Assembly (NCBI RefSeq): GCF_000197735.1
Contig: NC_014550.1
Span: 2,294,001 to 2,358,000 of the forward strand
Reading direction: 5' to 3'
DNA: 64,000 nt
Source: Glutamicibacter arilaitensis Re117
GTDB taxonomy: Bacteria; Actinomycetota; Actinomycetes; Actinomycetales; Micrococcaceae
Shown piece after piece: positions 51,129-61,503 of this stretch (position 1 is the stretch's first letter; the number at the start of each line of letters is the position of its first letter). A program made the translations under genes and the position numbers. The notes under the pieces were generated by a model. It searched no databases. It was not told where the DNA came from and saw only the letters and a list, made by a program, of their open reading frames with translations.

Positions 51129-51878
51129 CTAGTTAGTCTTGCCGGTTGCACCAGCATCGATCGAACCCTGGGACTCAAGGTCACGTAGCTGTCCTTCGAT
51201 GTAGGTCTTCAGGCGAGCACGGTAGTCGCGTTCGAAGCCACGCAGCTGCTCGAGCTTGCGCTCCAGAACAGACTTCTGCTGTTCCAGGGCCGACAAGGTC
51301 TTGCGGCTCTTCTCTTCTGCGGTGGTGACCAAGGTGTTAGCTTCGGTCTTCGCTTCGGAGATGATCTTGTCGCGCTGTTCAACACCGGCAGCGACGTATT
51401 CGTCGTGCAACCGCTGAGCCATGGACAGCACGTTGGCTGCCGACTCTGCGAACTCGGTGCGAGAAGCAGCAGCTGGTGCTGCGGCTGCGGCCGGAGCAGC
51501 TGGCGCGGCTGGTGCCTTCTCAGCTGCAGCAGGCTTAGCCTCTGCCTTCTTTTCCTCAGCTGGCTTAGCGGCTGGGGTTTCTGCCTTTGCCGGCTCTGCA
51601 GGCTTAGCTTCTGCCTTCTTCTCCTCGGCTGGTTTAGCAGCTGGAGTAGCAGGAGCGGCCGATACAGGTGCAGGCACAGCCTGTTCCTTCGATACCGAAC
51701 CAGCATCTTCGCCAAGTTCGGCAAGACGGCTTCGCAAAGCCTCGTTCTCACCGGTTAGGCGACGCAGCTCCACAACGATTTCGTCGAGGAAGTCATCTAC
51801 CTCGTCTTGGTCGTAGCCTTCACGGAACTTGGTCGGCTGAAACCGCTTATTGACTACGTCTTCTGGCGTCAAGGCCAT
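51129..51878 (-). CDS. divIVA: DivIVA/Wag31 cell-pole and septum protein
   Basis: 249 residues. A conserved N-terminal DivIVA lipid-binding domain (MALTPEDVVNKRFQPTKFRE, then DQDEVDDFLDEIVVELRRL), a low-complexity Ala/Lys/Pro/Glu linker of repeated PAEEKKAEAKPA units (about 70-150), and a long C-terminal coiled coil (AAGVEQRDKIISEAKTEANT onward). It marks curved membrane and organises polar growth. It is separated from yggT by 229 bases. Confidence 0.95.
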   Translation of the reverse strand: MALTPEDVVNKRFQPTKFREGYDQDEVDDFLDEIVVELRRLTGENEALRSRLAELGEDAGSVSKEQAVPAPVSAAPATPAAKPAEEKKAEAKPAEPAKAETPAAKPAEEKKAEAKPAAAEKAPAAPAAPAAAAAPAAASRTEFAESAANVLSMAQRLHDEYVAAGVEQRDKIISEAKTEANTLVTTAEEKSRKTLSALEQQKSVLERKLEQLRGFERDYRARLKTYIEGQLRDLESQGSIDAGATGKTN

Positions 51879-52107
51879 TGGGTCACCTCAATACTGGGAT
51901 CATTTCCGCACGACCATGTCTTGCCTTGCGAAACACTTACCGTTTTTGTCAGTGTCGCGACCGGTGAAGTCGGAGCACCATTTCCTAAAGGATATAACGA
52001 TTTGGACAATTATTACGAAATCGAGCTTACGCGCGAGTCTCTTATTATTTGAATCTACAGCTTTTGACCGCTTAGGACAATCCCCGTGAAGCACGGGTTA
52101 AGCCTAA

Positions 52108-52404
52108 TCAGATACCAGTCGTGTGTCCAAGGTTGGCTACCACTATCTTCAGGATGATGACAACGATAAACAACACGAGAAAAGACAGGTCAAGGCGGAT
52201 TCCGCCAAGATCCAGGGGTTTAATCTTCCGACGCAACCAGCGCAGCGGAGGATCAGTAATCGACACGATTGCACTTGCGACAATCAATGCGATGCCTTTG
52301 GGTCGCCAGTGGCGAGCAAAGCTTTCCGTTACATCCAACACAATTCTCATTAAGAGCAGAATTTGGAGGATTGCTAACGCGAGATAGATGATCCCGAACA
52401 CCAT
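52108..52404 (-). CDS. YggT family membrane protein
   Basis: 98 residues with two hydrophobic helices (FGIIYLALAILQILLLMRIV and IRLDLSFLVLFIVVIILKIV) and a WLRRKIKPLDLGGIRLD loop characteristic of YggT. It sits between sepF and divIVA as in most Gram-positive division clusters. Its role is unclear. Confidence 0.9.
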   Translation of the reverse strand: MVFGIIYLALAILQILLLMRIVLDVTESFARHWRPKGIALIVASAIVSITDPPLRWLRRKIKPLDLGGIRLDLSFLVLFIVVIILKIVVANLGHTTGI

Positions 52405-52427
52405 TTTGTGCGTTTGCTCCTGGTGTC

Positions 52428-52979
52428 TTAGCTCTGGTTAAAGAAGGTTGCCTGCGCTTCAGACTGCTTGCGGTCTTCTCCGAGGACCTCAACAGACGCT
52501 GGCGAAAGCAGGAAGACTTTGTTTGTGACTCGCTCAATGGAGCCATGCAAGGCGAAAACCAGGCCAGCCGAGAAATCGACAAGGCGCTTGGCATCGGTTT
52601 CACCCATATCGGTGACATTCATAATCACCGGGATGCCGTCACGGAAGTTCTCACCGATGATCTTGGCATCGTTGTAAGAACGAGGGTGGACGGTTGTAAT
52701 CTGACGCAATTCGGAATCCTCATCCCGTACTGAAGGGGCACGCTTAATAGGGGTGACCGGAGCACGGTATTCCGTCTCTGGTTCTCTAGCTTGGGTTTGC
52801 GGCGCAGCCTGCCTCACAACAGGCTGAGGGCGAGGGGCTTCGGCAGGTCGTTTTGGAACGTTGTCTTCAACAACCCGAACTTGGGTTTTAGGCTCAGAGT
52901 TTTGTGCCTGGGTCTCTTCCTGCTCGACGGCATCCGCCAAGCCGAGATAGACCATTGCCTTGCGCAGTCCGTCAGCCAC
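52428..52979 (-). CDS. sepF: Cell division protein SepF
   Basis: 183 residues: an N-terminal amphipathic membrane-binding region ([20 protein letters not shown]), a disordered Pro/Gln linker (about 25-85) and a C-terminal SepF fold ([20 protein letters not shown], then [20 protein letters not shown]). SepF anchors FtsZ to the membrane and substitutes for FtsA, which is absent here. The gene lies between pgeF and yggT. Confidence 0.94.
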   Translation of the reverse strand: MADGLRKAMVYLGLADAVEQEETQAQNSEPKTQVRVVEDNVPKRPAEAPRPQPVVRQAAPQTQAREPETEYRAPVTPIKRAPSVRDEDSELRQITTVHPRSYNDAKIIGENFRDGIPVIMNVTDMGETDAKRLVDFSAGLVFALHGSIERVTNKVFLLSPASVEVLGEDRKQSEAQATFFNQS

Positions 52980-53076
52980 GATATTTCTCCTCGTTTATCC
53001 CTTGCATGCAACCCCATTGCACGCTTCCGCTACTTCGACGCTACCGCACAAAATAATGCTGGCATCGTTCATTCGA

Positions 53077-53826
53077 TCAATTGCTGGCGGTGTGTCGCGC
53101 ACCCTGAGCCGCTGGCCAGATCAGGCCGGCTAAGCGTCCTGCATCGCTTGAACGCCGGTAAGAATAGTAGCTTTCATCTTCCAGTGTGCACACACCAGAT
53201 TGCCTGACAGCAACGCCAAGCCCGCGAAGCTCAACTTCGGCTGATGCAGGAAGATCAAGTCCCGCACTACCCCACCGCGTGGTGGTGCGAATGCCACTGC
53301 GCAGCTCTTCGGATTCCTGGGCCATCTGCTCAGGAACTTCGTAGCAACGACCGCAAATCGATGGACCTATAACGGCTTCGATTTGTTCGGCTCCATGGCT
53401 TTCCAATGCCTTGACCGTATTAGTCAAGATGCCATCAAGCAGTCCGCGCCGTCCGGCGTGCGTTGCTGCACTCAGCGTTTTCCCGGAATGTGAATTTCGT
53501 CCAACAAAGAGTACCGGAAGGCAATCGGCTACCATCACGGCCAGGACCTGGGTCCCGGTTGGGTCCAGCAGTCCATCGCAGGTGGGCGCAGCTGGTTCCA
53601 GCCACGAGGTGCGCTCTACCGGCTTCACTTCTTGAACATCGGCGGAGTGCACCTGATTCATGAAGTTTAGACAGAAGCGTCGAACCCCGATCAGGTCCTC
53701 CAATTTGGCTCGATTCTCCGCTACCAGGCGGGGATCGTCGTTCACATGCAGGGCGAAGTTGCCCTCAGCCTGCGATGTGAACGCCAGTTGGATGCTCGGA
53801 TCGAGGTTCGACGCGAAATGTAGCAC
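53077..53826 (-). CDS. pgeF: Peptidoglycan editing factor family (PgeF/YfiH, laccase-like)
   Basis: 249 residues with the family motifs NQVHSADVQEV, DCLPVLFVG, THAGRRGLLDGILTN and IGPSICGRCYEVP. The conserved His/Cys/His residues form the copper/zinc site. Homologues hydrolyse or edit muramoyl precursors and were once called polyphenol oxidases. It lies between ftsZ and sepF, a standard position. Confidence 0.92.
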   Translation of the reverse strand: MLHFASNLDPSIQLAFTSQAEGNFALHVNDDPRLVAENRAKLEDLIGVRRFCLNFMNQVHSADVQEVKPVERTSWLEPAAPTCDGLLDPTGTQVLAVMVADCLPVLFVGRNSHSGKTLSAATHAGRRGLLDGILTNTVKALESHGAEQIEAVIGPSICGRCYEVPEQMAQESEELRSGIRTTTRWGSAGLDLPASAEVELRGLGVAVRQSGVCTLEDESYYSYRRSSDAGRLAGLIWPAAQGARHTASN

Positions 53827-53846
53827 TGCTCAGCTTCTTGCTGTTT

Positions 53847-55037
53847 TTACTTCAGGAAGTCCGGGACATCCAGATCATCGTTCGAACCGTTCAGGTCCGA
53901 GTCGACAACATCTGGAAGATCCTGGAATGAGCTCTTCTGCTCTGCGGCAGCTGGCAGTTCCTGAGCTGGCTTAGCAGCTTCAGGGGCAGCTGGTGCTGGA
54001 GTTTCAGGAACGCTTGCTGGCACTGGCTCAGCCGGGCGGGAGGATACAGCTGGCTTTGCTGCAACCGGCGCCATTGGCTTGCTGGTGACATCTGGCTCGT
54101 CGAAGCCGGCAGCAATCACGGTTACGCGTGCTTCATCGCCCAGGGCGTCGTCAATGACGGCACCGAAGATGATGTTGGCTTCTGGGTGGGCAACTTCCTG
54201 CACGAGGCGTGCAGCTTCGTTGATTTCGAACAGGCCGAGGTCCGAGCCGCCCTGGATGGACAGCAGGACGCCGTGGGCGCCATCGATGGAAGCTTCGAGC
54301 AGCGGCGAGGCAATAGCCAGTTCGGCTGCCTTGACTGCGCGGTCTTCGCCCCGCGCCGAACCGATACCCATGAGTGCCGAGCCTGCGCCCTGCATCACGG
54401 ACTTCACGTCGGCGAAGTCGAGGTTGATCAGGCCCGAGGTGGTGATCAGATCGGTAATGCCCTGCACACCGGAAAGCAGCACCTGGTCTGCTTGGCGGAA
54501 TGCGTCGAGTACCGATACGTTGCGATCCGAGATCGACAGCAGTCGATCATTCGGAATCACGATGAGGGTGTCTACTTCGTCGCGCAGGGCTTCAATGCCC
54601 GACTCGGCGGAGTTCGCACGGCGGCGACCCTCGAAGGTGAATGGACGGGTGACAACACCGATGGTCAGTGCGCCGAGCGAACGGGCAATGCGTGCCACGA
54701 CTGGTGCGCCACCGGTACCGGTACCGCCGCCTTCGCCTGCGGTCACGAAGACCATATCGGCGCCGCGCAGGACGTCTTCGATTTCTTCTACATGATCTTC
54801 AGCTGCCTGGCGTCCCACATCAGGGTTGGCGCCAGCGCCCAGGCCGCGAGTAAGTTCGCGTCCTACGTCTAGTTTGACGTCGGCATCACTCATAAGCAGA
54901 GCCTGAGCATCGGTGTTAATGGCGATGAACTCTACGCCCTTGAGACCGACTTCGATCATTCGATTGACTGCGTTTACACCGCCACCGCCGATTCCGACGA
55001 CTTTAATGACCGCGAGGTAATTCTGTGGAGCTGCCAC
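53847..55037 (-). CDS. ftsZ: Cell division GTPase FtsZ
   Basis: 396 residues. The tubulin signature [20 protein letters not shown], the T7 loop ([20 protein letters not shown]), a Pro/Ala linker and a C-terminal tail ([10 protein letters not shown]) for SepF binding are present. The start is GTG 55037 behind AAGGGAAG. Its 218-base upstream region contains TTGACA on the minus strand (55124-55119), a possible -35. It builds the Z ring. Confidence 0.97.
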   Translation of the reverse strand: MAAPQNYLAVIKVVGIGGGGVNAVNRMIEVGLKGVEFIAINTDAQALLMSDADVKLDVGRELTRGLGAGANPDVGRQAAEDHVEEIEDVLRGADMVFVTAGEGGGTGTGGAPVVARIARSLGALTIGVVTRPFTFEGRRRANSAESGIEALRDEVDTLIVIPNDRLLSISDRNVSVLDAFRQADQVLLSGVQGITDLITTSGLINLDFADVKSVMQGAGSALMGIGSARGEDRAVKAAELAIASPLLEASIDGAHGVLLSIQGGSDLGLFEINEAARLVQEVAHPEANIIFGAVIDDALGDEARVTVIAAGFDEPDVTSKPMAPVAAKPAVSSRPAEPVPASVPETPAPAAPEAAKPAQELPAAAEQKSSFQDLPDVVDSDLNGSNDDLDVPDFLK

Positions 55038-55255
55038 GTCCCGCTTCCCTTGTTAGATGTGCTACATGTTTACGACTCCAGCCAAGAGCCTTCGCCTTTA
55101 GCCTTAAGGTTTAGGATCTGTCAAGCTATCGCTATTAGAAACGCTATGAGCCGTATGGTCTTTCTGCAACGACCGCCTAGGCGTGTCGCTTATTCAAAAC
55201 TATCTTTCCAGAATTTCTTGGCTTATTGGTCTTCCCGCGCCCAGAGGGTCACGAC

Positions 55256-55990
55256 TTAATAGACCACAGGGTTTTCTGGGTTGGTGACGTCGATGGTTGT
55301 CTTGCCCTCGCCTTTTTTCTCAAGCTCTTTCAAGAAGATCGTCGCCACTTCGTTTTTGAGTGCCGATTTTTCAGCGTCACCCCAAATCAACGTGCGTTTC
55401 TTCGGCAAAGCCAATTCCGCAAAACCTGCCTGGGACAGCGTCGCCGTTGAAACTTCCTTGAGCACATTGGCATCAACCGTGCTCAAGATCCCGGTCAACA
55501 GCTTGAACTGCTCCGGATCGGCAGTGGCGTCACTGGCCTTAATCTTCGGGAGCTTGTCCTTATCCTTCTTTCCCACGGTGCGAAGCTTCTTCCCGGTCTC
55601 GGAGACCAGGTATTCCTTCTTACCTTCGATCAAGATGGCAACCGGCACTGCTTCGAGCACCTCCACGACCAAAGTGTTGGGCATCTGCGCCTTCACGACG
55701 ATTTCATCAATTGCCGGCTGCTCGCCGATCAGTTCCTGAACCTTGGACTCAGAAATCCGAGGCAACGGAACGCCCTTGAGCGGCTCCAATGATTCCGTCA
55801 AAGTCTTGGCATTGACCAGCTTGGTGCCGGTTACCTCGATCTTCTTGGCGGCGATTACCGGCGAGAAGCTCAAGATCAACACCGCCGCGAGGCTGAGAAT
55901 GACGATGCTGGCCGCGACGATGATCAGGATCTTACGTCGTTTTTTCTCCGGGCTTTCCGGAAGTTCGACGACTTTTGCTGCTTCGGGCAT
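55256..55990 (-). CDS. ftsQ: Cell division protein FtsQ
   Basis: 244 residues: a cytoplasmic tail, one transmembrane helix (ILIIVAASIVILSLAAVLIL), a POTRA domain (KKIEVTGTKLVNAKTLTESL) and a beta domain (VVEVLEAVPVAILIEGKKEY). FtsQ links early and late division proteins. It lies between murC and ftsZ; the gap to ftsZ is 218 bases. Confidence 0.92.
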   Translation of the reverse strand: MPEAAKVVELPESPEKKRRKILIIVAASIVILSLAAVLILSFSPVIAAKKIEVTGTKLVNAKTLTESLEPLKGVPLPRISESKVQELIGEQPAIDEIVVKAQMPNTLVVEVLEAVPVAILIEGKKEYLVSETGKKLRTVGKKDKDKLPKIKASDATADPEQFKLLTGILSTVDANVLKEVSTATLSQAGFAELALPKKRTLIWGDAEKSALKNEVATIFLKELEKKGEGKTTIDVTNPENPVVY

Positions 55991-56052
55991 GGGTCACCTT
56001 GCTTGACGGATGCGGACCACCAACGGCGGTCTGGATCGATGGACGGGAGGAG

Positions 56053-57450
56053 CTAGCTCAGCGCTTTGAGGATGTCTGGCCCCAGAGCCGTGACATCACC
56101 TGCACCAATGGTCATGATGATATCGCCAGGTTCAGCTTTCTCCACCACATGCGCAACGGCTGCCGCTGGCGCAAGCACCTGGGCAGGAACTTCAATACGC
56201 GAGGCAATCAGTTCACTGTTCACGCCTTCGATAGGCTCTTCACGTGCCGGATAGATATCCAGCACCGCAACCGAGTCGGCCAGGGACAGAGCCTGGGCGA
56301 ACTGGCGGTAGAACTCCTGGGTACGGCTGAACAGGTGTGGCTGGAAGACTACATGCAACCGGCCATTGCCCGCCACGGTGCGACCAGCGGTCAAGGCCGC
56401 CTGCACCTCGGTGGGGTGATGCGCGTAATCATCGTAGACGCGTACTGCGCCTGCTTCACCCTTGAATTCGAAGCGCCGGGCAGCACCGGAGAAGCTGGAG
56501 AGGGCATCGAGTGCTTCCTGGACCTCCAAGCCAGCGTCAATGCCTACGGCCAGGGCCGCTGCAGCGTTGAGCAGGTTGTGCTGTCCGGGGACGGCCAGAT
56601 CCAGGATGCGGCTTTCTCCGCTGCCCCATTCGATGGTGGCGGTGAAGCGGCCATCTTCCGTGGCCTGCGCCTGGGACAGGCGGCGGTCGGCGTGATCACT
56701 GAAGCCGTAGGTCTGCACGCGGATATCCGAACGTGCTGCACGCATCTTGCGTGCAAGGTTGTTTGCGCCTTCATCATCGGCACAGCAAATCAGCAGGCCG
56801 TCTTCTGGCAAGAGCTGGGCGAAATCGACGAATGCCTGATGGACCGCGTCGGCGGTTCCGTAATGATCCAGGTGGTCGGCTTCGACGTTGGTCACGATGA
56901 TGACATCCGGACGATAGTTCAAGAAGGAAGCATCAGATTCATCGGCTTCGGCAACGAAGTAGGATCCCGAACCCAGTTCGGCGTTGGTGCCCAAGCTTGG
57001 AATGTTCGCGCCGACTGCAAAGCTGGGCCGTGTACCAATGGTCTTGAGCATGTGCGCGGTCAGCGAGGTGGTGGTGGTCTTGCCGTGGGTGCCGGCAATG
57101 GCCACAATCTTCTCATGTCCGCGCATAGTCGCTTCCAAGCCTTCGGAGCGATGCAAGATGCGCAGTCCGCGGCGTACCGCTTCATCGTATTCAGGGTTTC
57201 CGGGTTTGATGATCGAGGAGATCACCACGGTGTCCGCATCGCCGAGGTTCGCCGCGTCGTAGCCGACGTGGATCCGTGCCCCGCGCTCACGCAATCCGGT
57301 GAGTACAGGGAGGTCCTTGGCATCAGTGCCGGAGACTTGCAGGCCGTAGTCGAGCATCAGCCGTGCAACTGCTGATACGCCAACCCCGCCTACACCCATC
57401 AGGTGCACCTTGCCCAGATCGGCGTTCAGTTCGTCGGCTCGCAATGCCAT
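56053..57450 (-). CDS. murC: UDP-N-acetylmuramate--L-alanine ligase
   Basis: 465 residues from the ATG at 57450, 4 bases after the murG stop and behind AGGAAGG. It has an N-terminal Rossmann domain (HLMGVGGVGVSAVARLMLDY), the ATP-binding IAGTHGKTTTTSLTAHML, VTNVEADHLDHYG and a C-terminal ligase domain (YDDYAHHPTEVQAALTAGR). It adds L-Ala, the first residue of the stem peptide. Confidence 0.96.
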   Translation of the reverse strand: MALRADELNADLGKVHLMGVGGVGVSAVARLMLDYGLQVSGTDAKDLPVLTGLRERGARIHVGYDAANLGDADTVVISSIIKPGNPEYDEAVRRGLRILHRSEGLEATMRGHEKIVAIAGTHGKTTTTSLTAHMLKTIGTRPSFAVGANIPSLGTNAELGSGSYFVAEADESDASFLNYRPDVIIVTNVEADHLDHYGTADAVHQAFVDFAQLLPEDGLLICCADDEGANNLARKMRAARSDIRVQTYGFSDHADRRLSQAQATEDGRFTATIEWGSGESRILDLAVPGQHNLLNAAAALAVGIDAGLEVQEALDALSSFSGAARRFEFKGEAGAVRVYDDYAHHPTEVQAALTAGRTVAGNGRLHVVFQPHLFSRTQEFYRQFAQALSLADSVAVLDIYPAREEPIEGVNSELIASRIEVPAQVLAPAAAVAHVVEKAEPGDIIMTIGAGDVTALGPDILKALS

Positions 57451-57454
57451 GGTT

Positions 57455-58576
57455 CTAGCCTTCCTGACCCGCACGCTGGCGAGTTGAAACTTCTTCAATA
57501 ATCCGTCGCGCCATGATTTGAGCGGCGTCGCGCTGCCCCAATGAGGCAGCGGCTTCGTTCATCTGTTCAAGTTTATGCTGATCGGTCAACAGATTGATGA
57601 CATTTTCAGTGATGTAGGAATGTGTGAATTCCGCGTCGGAGACAACTACTGCTCCCCCGGCTGCTACCAGCTCACGGGCGTTGAGCTTTTGTTCGCCATT
57701 GCCAATCGGCAACGGAACCAGCACCGATGCGGTCCCGGCGACGGCCAGTTCGCAGACAGTGCCCGCACCCGAACGGCAGATCATCAGATCTGCCACAGCG
57801 TAGGCGAAGTCCATCCGATCCACGTACTCGAGCTGGGTGTAGCCTTCATGGGCCAATAGTTCCCCGGAGTCATCGAGCATCTGCTTGCCGCGCCCGGTGA
57901 TGTGGACGGTCTGGATTCCGGCTTGGTTCAACTCCTCCAGCGACTGTGCGATGGCGTTGTTGATGCTCTGCGCTCCCGAAGAACCACCGGTCACCAGCAG
58001 CACCGGCTTGTCTGCGGTGATGCCGAAGTATTCGCGGGCTTGGTCGCGCAAGGCTGCCTTGTCCATGGTCGCGACGTTGGATCGCATCGGCATGCCCACC
58101 TGCACTTCGCCGGGCAAGCCGGTGTTTGCGAAGGTGGTGCCGACGAAGACTGCATTCTTTGCGCCGAGCTTATTGGCCATGCCGGCAACTGAGTTCGCCT
58201 CGTGGACAAAAATTGGCAGCTTGAGCTGCTTGGCTGCCAAGTAGGCCGGGGTGCACACGTAGCCGCCCACGCCGAGCACTGCTTGGGCGCCGGTGGCACG
58301 CAGAACCTTTTTGGCGTTATTCAGCGCCTTGATGAAGCGGAACGGGAACTTGAGCAGGTCAGCGTTGATGCTTCGGGGCATTGGTGCCTTGGGACTGAGC
58401 TCCAGCGGGTATCCGGCCTCCGGTACCAGCTTGGTTTCCAAGCCACCAGGAGAACCCAGCGCGGTGATCTGGGCTTCTGGATGCTCTGCCTTCACTGCAT
58501 CGGCGATCGCCAGCATTGGAGAGATATGGCCGGCAGTTCCTCCGCCAGCGATGACTAGACGAAGTGCTTCGCTCAT
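57455..58576 (-). CDS. murG: UDP-GlcNAc:lipid I transferase (lipid II synthase)
   Basis: 373 residues; I chose the ATG at 58576 (MSEALRLVIAGGGTAGHISP). The glycine-rich loop, VLGVGGYVCTPAYLAAKQLK, a LLVTGGSSGAQSINNAI donor site and ICRSGAGTVCELAVAGTASV match GT28 MurG. It converts lipid I to lipid II at the inner membrane face. It is closely spaced with murC. Confidence 0.96.
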   Translation of the reverse strand: MSEALRLVIAGGGTAGHISPMLAIADAVKAEHPEAQITALGSPGGLETKLVPEAGYPLELSPKAPMPRSINADLLKFPFRFIKALNNAKKVLRATGAQAVLGVGGYVCTPAYLAAKQLKLPIFVHEANSVAGMANKLGAKNAVFVGTTFANTGLPGEVQVGMPMRSNVATMDKAALRDQAREYFGITADKPVLLVTGGSSGAQSINNAIAQSLEELNQAGIQTVHITGRGKQMLDDSGELLAHEGYTQLEYVDRMDFAYAVADLMICRSGAGTVCELAVAGTASVLVPLPIGNGEQKLNARELVAAGGAVVVSDAEFTHSYITENVINLLTDQHKLEQMNEAAASLGQRDAAQIMARRIIEEVSTRQRAGQEG

Positions 58577-58676
58577 CTGTTGCTGTACTCCTTCGTCCTG
58601 CCTCGCAGCAGGATCAACGTCCACCAAGGATCCGGTGGTGGGTTTTTACAACTTGTCAGCCGCCGAGTGCAGGCTG

Positions 58677-59930
58677 CTACTTGGTTTTCTTGCTTTTGAC
58701 TGGTTTCTTTTCCAGCTGCCCTTCAAATTCTAGCTTTTGAGCGCGAGCTGCGGAGAGCACAAATCCCATGGCGAGCATGATGGCCAGCATGGCCGAACCA
58801 CCGGAGGAAATAAACGGCAGTGGCACACCGATCACCGGCAAGACGCCGGTGACCGTACCAAGGTTCACGAAGGTCTGGCCGATAACCCAGGACATCAGGC
58901 AGCCCATGAGCACCTTGGTGTACATGTCATTGGCGCGCGCCGCGATGCGGTACATCGCCAGGGCCAACAGGATGAACATCACCAGGACGAACAGCACGCC
59001 GATCAACCCGAATTCTTCTCCCAAGATAGAGAAGATGAAGTCATTTTGGGCTTCAGGAACATACGACCACTTCATGCGAGATTGGCCGGCGCCTACGCCA
59101 AACCAGCCGCCCGAAGCGAAGGCATGCAAGCCCATGCTGGCCTGGTAGCAGAGGTCATTGCTCGGGCCGCAATCGGTGTCCAGCCAAGCCGTGATTCGCT
59201 GGCGCCGGTTCGACGAGGCCAGGATCGCTACCGTCAGCAGCAGGACGCCCACGGCTGAACACGCGGCGAGCCATTTCATCCTCATCCCGCCCAGGAACAT
59301 TGCTGAAGCGATGATCATGAGCAGCACCAGCGCCGTACCCACGTCCTTGCCGACAACGACAAGACCGACAATCGCAACTCCGACAGGAGCGACGATAGGC
59401 ACGAGCAGGTGCTTGATGTCCTGCAGCAGATGCTGTTTCTTTTCCAGCATGAACGCGGCGAAAACCGCCAGCGCCAACTTGGCGAATTCACTGGGCTGCA
59501 GACCGAAGGAGCCAATGCGAATCCAGTTTCGGTTACCGAGCACCGTGTGACCCAGCGGCGTGAAGGCCACCATGAACAGCAAGATTACCGCGGTAATGAC
59601 CGCGGGCCAGGCGAGCCGCTTCAGCGTTTCCGGATTCACACGTTGCATGATCAGCATGCATACGATGCCCAGGGCCGCGAAAGCGCCTTGGGCCAGAGCC
59701 ACGGTGAAGCCGTCACGGCCCTTGGCGATCGCTTCAACCGAGGCCGAGGACTGGACCATGAGCACACCGAAAACCGCAAGCACGATAGATCCAACGAGCA
59801 CCAGCCAGTAGTCGGTGGACGCCATGCGGCCACTGGAATTCTCGACGGTGCCCAGGAGTCGAAGCGGTCGCATGTACCAAGGCAGTTCAGCTTTGCTACC
59901 TGCTGGCTTCTTGCTGGGTTTCGCCGCCAT
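58677..59930 (-). CDS. ftsW: Lipid II polymerase FtsW (SEDS family)
   Basis: 417 residues with about ten transmembrane helices and the SEDS motifs GAQRWI-like RNWIRIGSFGLQPSEFAKLA, GVGAGQSRMKWSYVPEAQND, and PFISSGGSAMLAIMLAMGFV. It polymerises septal glycan strands. It lies between murD and murG in the standard order. Confidence 0.94.
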   Translation of the reverse strand: MAAKPSKKPAGSKAELPWYMRPLRLLGTVENSSGRMASTDYWLVLVGSIVLAVFGVLMVQSSASVEAIAKGRDGFTVALAQGAFAALGIVCMLIMQRVNPETLKRLAWPAVITAVILLFMVAFTPLGHTVLGNRNWIRIGSFGLQPSEFAKLALAVFAAFMLEKKQHLLQDIKHLLVPIVAPVGVAIVGLVVVGKDVGTALVLLMIIASAMFLGGMRMKWLAACSAVGVLLLTVAILASSNRRQRITAWLDTDCGPSNDLCYQASMGLHAFASGGWFGVGAGQSRMKWSYVPEAQNDFIFSILGEEFGLIGVLFVLVMFILLALAMYRIAARANDMYTKVLMGCLMSWVIGQTFVNLGTVTGVLPVIGVPLPFISSGGSAMLAIMLAMGFVLSAARAQKLEFEGQLEKKPVKSKKTK

Positions 59931-59973
59931 CGCTGCCTCCTACCTCGGTGCTGTTATTTCGGTGCGTTCGGAA

Positions 59974-61503
59974 TTACTTGTCTTGCTCAGTTTTATCCAT
60001 CAGATCACTGACGGCAGAGATAAATGCGTTGCCACGCTGCGCGTAGGAGCTGAATTGGTCCATCGACGCGGCAGCCGGTGCCATCAGCACGGTATCCCCA
60101 GCTTGAGCGATTTCAGCTGCCTTGCTCACTGCACGGGTCATCACCTGTGCACCTGATGGGGCTGCGCCTTCGCTGTCTTGGGCCGAATCGGTGATGTCGA
60201 TGACTTCAACCTCTGGCGCGTGTGCCGCGAGGGCTTCGCGCAAACCTGCGGTATCGGTGCCAATGAGAAGCACCTTAGCCAGGCGCTGAGCATGCTTGGC
60301 CACGAGATCGCCGTATTCCACGCCCTTTGACAGGCCGCCGGCAATCCAGACCACGCGGGTAAACGCAGCCAAGGATGCATCGGCTGCATGCGGGTTGGTG
60401 GCTTTGGAGTCATTGACCCACAGGATGTCGTCCTTGCGCGCAACAGCCTGGATCCGGTGGTCGCCGGAATCGAAGTTCTTCAGGCCTGCGGCAACAGCTT
60501 CCGGGTGCACGCCATAGGCACGCGTCAGTGCTGCGGCCGCCGCGGCGTTGGCCGCGGTGTGGCGTGGAACGATCTCCCCGATTTCCTTCAGGGCAATCAA
60601 TTCCACTGCGCTGGTCTTGCGCTCTTCCAGGAAGGCGCGGTCCACCAGCAGGCCCTCGACAACGCCCACCATGGATACGGCAGGGGTGTCGGTGGTGAAA
60701 CCGATGGCGCGGCAGCCTTCGACTACATCAGCGTCTTCCACCATTTTGATGGTGGCCTCATCTGCCGCGTTGAAGATCGCGGCGATTTGGGTGCGTTCGT
60801 AGATCTTGGCCTTGGCGGCCTTGTAGTTCTCGAACCCGTCATGCCAGTCAACATGGTCTTCTGCCAGGTTCAAGACCACCGAAGCTACCGGTGAAATAGT
60901 GTGGGTGTAGTGCAGCTGGAAGCTGGAGAGCTCGACAGCGAATACGTCATAGTCCACTGGCTCGCGCACTGCGTCCAGGATTGGGGTGCCGACGTTGCCT
61001 ACAGCAATGGCTTTCAGGCCATCGGCACGCAGGATCGATTCGGTCATGCCCACGGTGGTGGTCTTGCCGTTGGTGCCGGTGATGACTAGCCACTGGGGAG
61101 CGGTGTGGCCTGCACGATTCTGTACGCGCCAAGCCAGCTCGATATCGCTCCAGATGGCAATGCCCTTGGATTCGGCTTCTGCGATCACCGGGTTGCGTGG
61201 GTTCCATCCTGGGGAAACCATGACCAACTGGGCTTGCTGCCCATCAACTAGCGGCAGTGCCTGCACCTTGTCGTTGCCAAGCAGCACCTCGTGGGCGCCG
61301 ACAATCTTCAAGGTTTCGGCACGCTGCTGGTTCATCTGGTCATCACGGCCGTCAATGACCGTGACGATTGCGCCTAGTTCGATCAGCGTGTCTGCAGCGG
61401 AGAATCCGGAGAGTCCCAGTCCTGCTACGACGACGCGCAGGCCCTTCCAGTTGGCATCCCAGCTATTGAGTTCGTCCAGTGATTTGCTTGCTTCTACGCT
61501 CAC
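59974..61503 (-). CDS. murD: UDP-N-acetylmuramoyl-L-alanine--D-glutamate ligase
   Basis: About 509 residues from a GTG at 61503 that overlaps the mraY stop (GTGA). The N-terminal domain has VVVAGLGLSGFSAADTLIEL, the central domain VITGTNGKTTTVGMTESILR and VLNLAEDHVDWHDGFENYKA, and the C-terminal domain WVNDSKATNPHAADASLAAF. It adds D-Glu to the stem peptide. Confidence 0.95.
   Translation of the reverse strand: MSVEASKSLDELNSWDANWKGLRVVVAGLGLSGFSAADTLIELGAIVTVIDGRDDQMNQQRAETLKIVGAHEVLLGNDKVQALPLVDGQQAQLVMVSPGWNPRNPVIAEAESKGIAIWSDIELAWRVQNRAGHTAPQWLVITGTNGKTTTVGMTESILRADGLKAIAVGNVGTPILDAVREPVDYDVFAVELSSFQLHYTHTISPVASVVLNLAEDHVDWHDGFENYKAAKAKIYERTQIAAIFNAADEATIKMVEDADVVEGCRAIGFTTDTPAVSMVGVVEGLLVDRAFLEERKTSAVELIALKEIGEIVPRHTAANAAAAAALTRAYGVHPEAVAAGLKNFDSGDHRIQAVARKDDILWVNDSKATNPHAADASLAAFTRVVWIAGGLSKGVEYGDLVAKHAQRLAKVLLIGTDTAGLREALAAHAPEVEVIDITDSAQDSEGAAPSGAQVMTRAVSKAAEIAQAGDTVLMAPAAASMDQFSSYAQRGNAFISAVSDLMDKTEQDK

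Noticed and set aside
51530..51660. Repeated Ala/Lys/Pro/Glu codons in divIVA considered as a DNA repeat
   Set aside because: The repetition follows the protein linker in one frame and is common in DivIVA, so no DNA-level function is implied.
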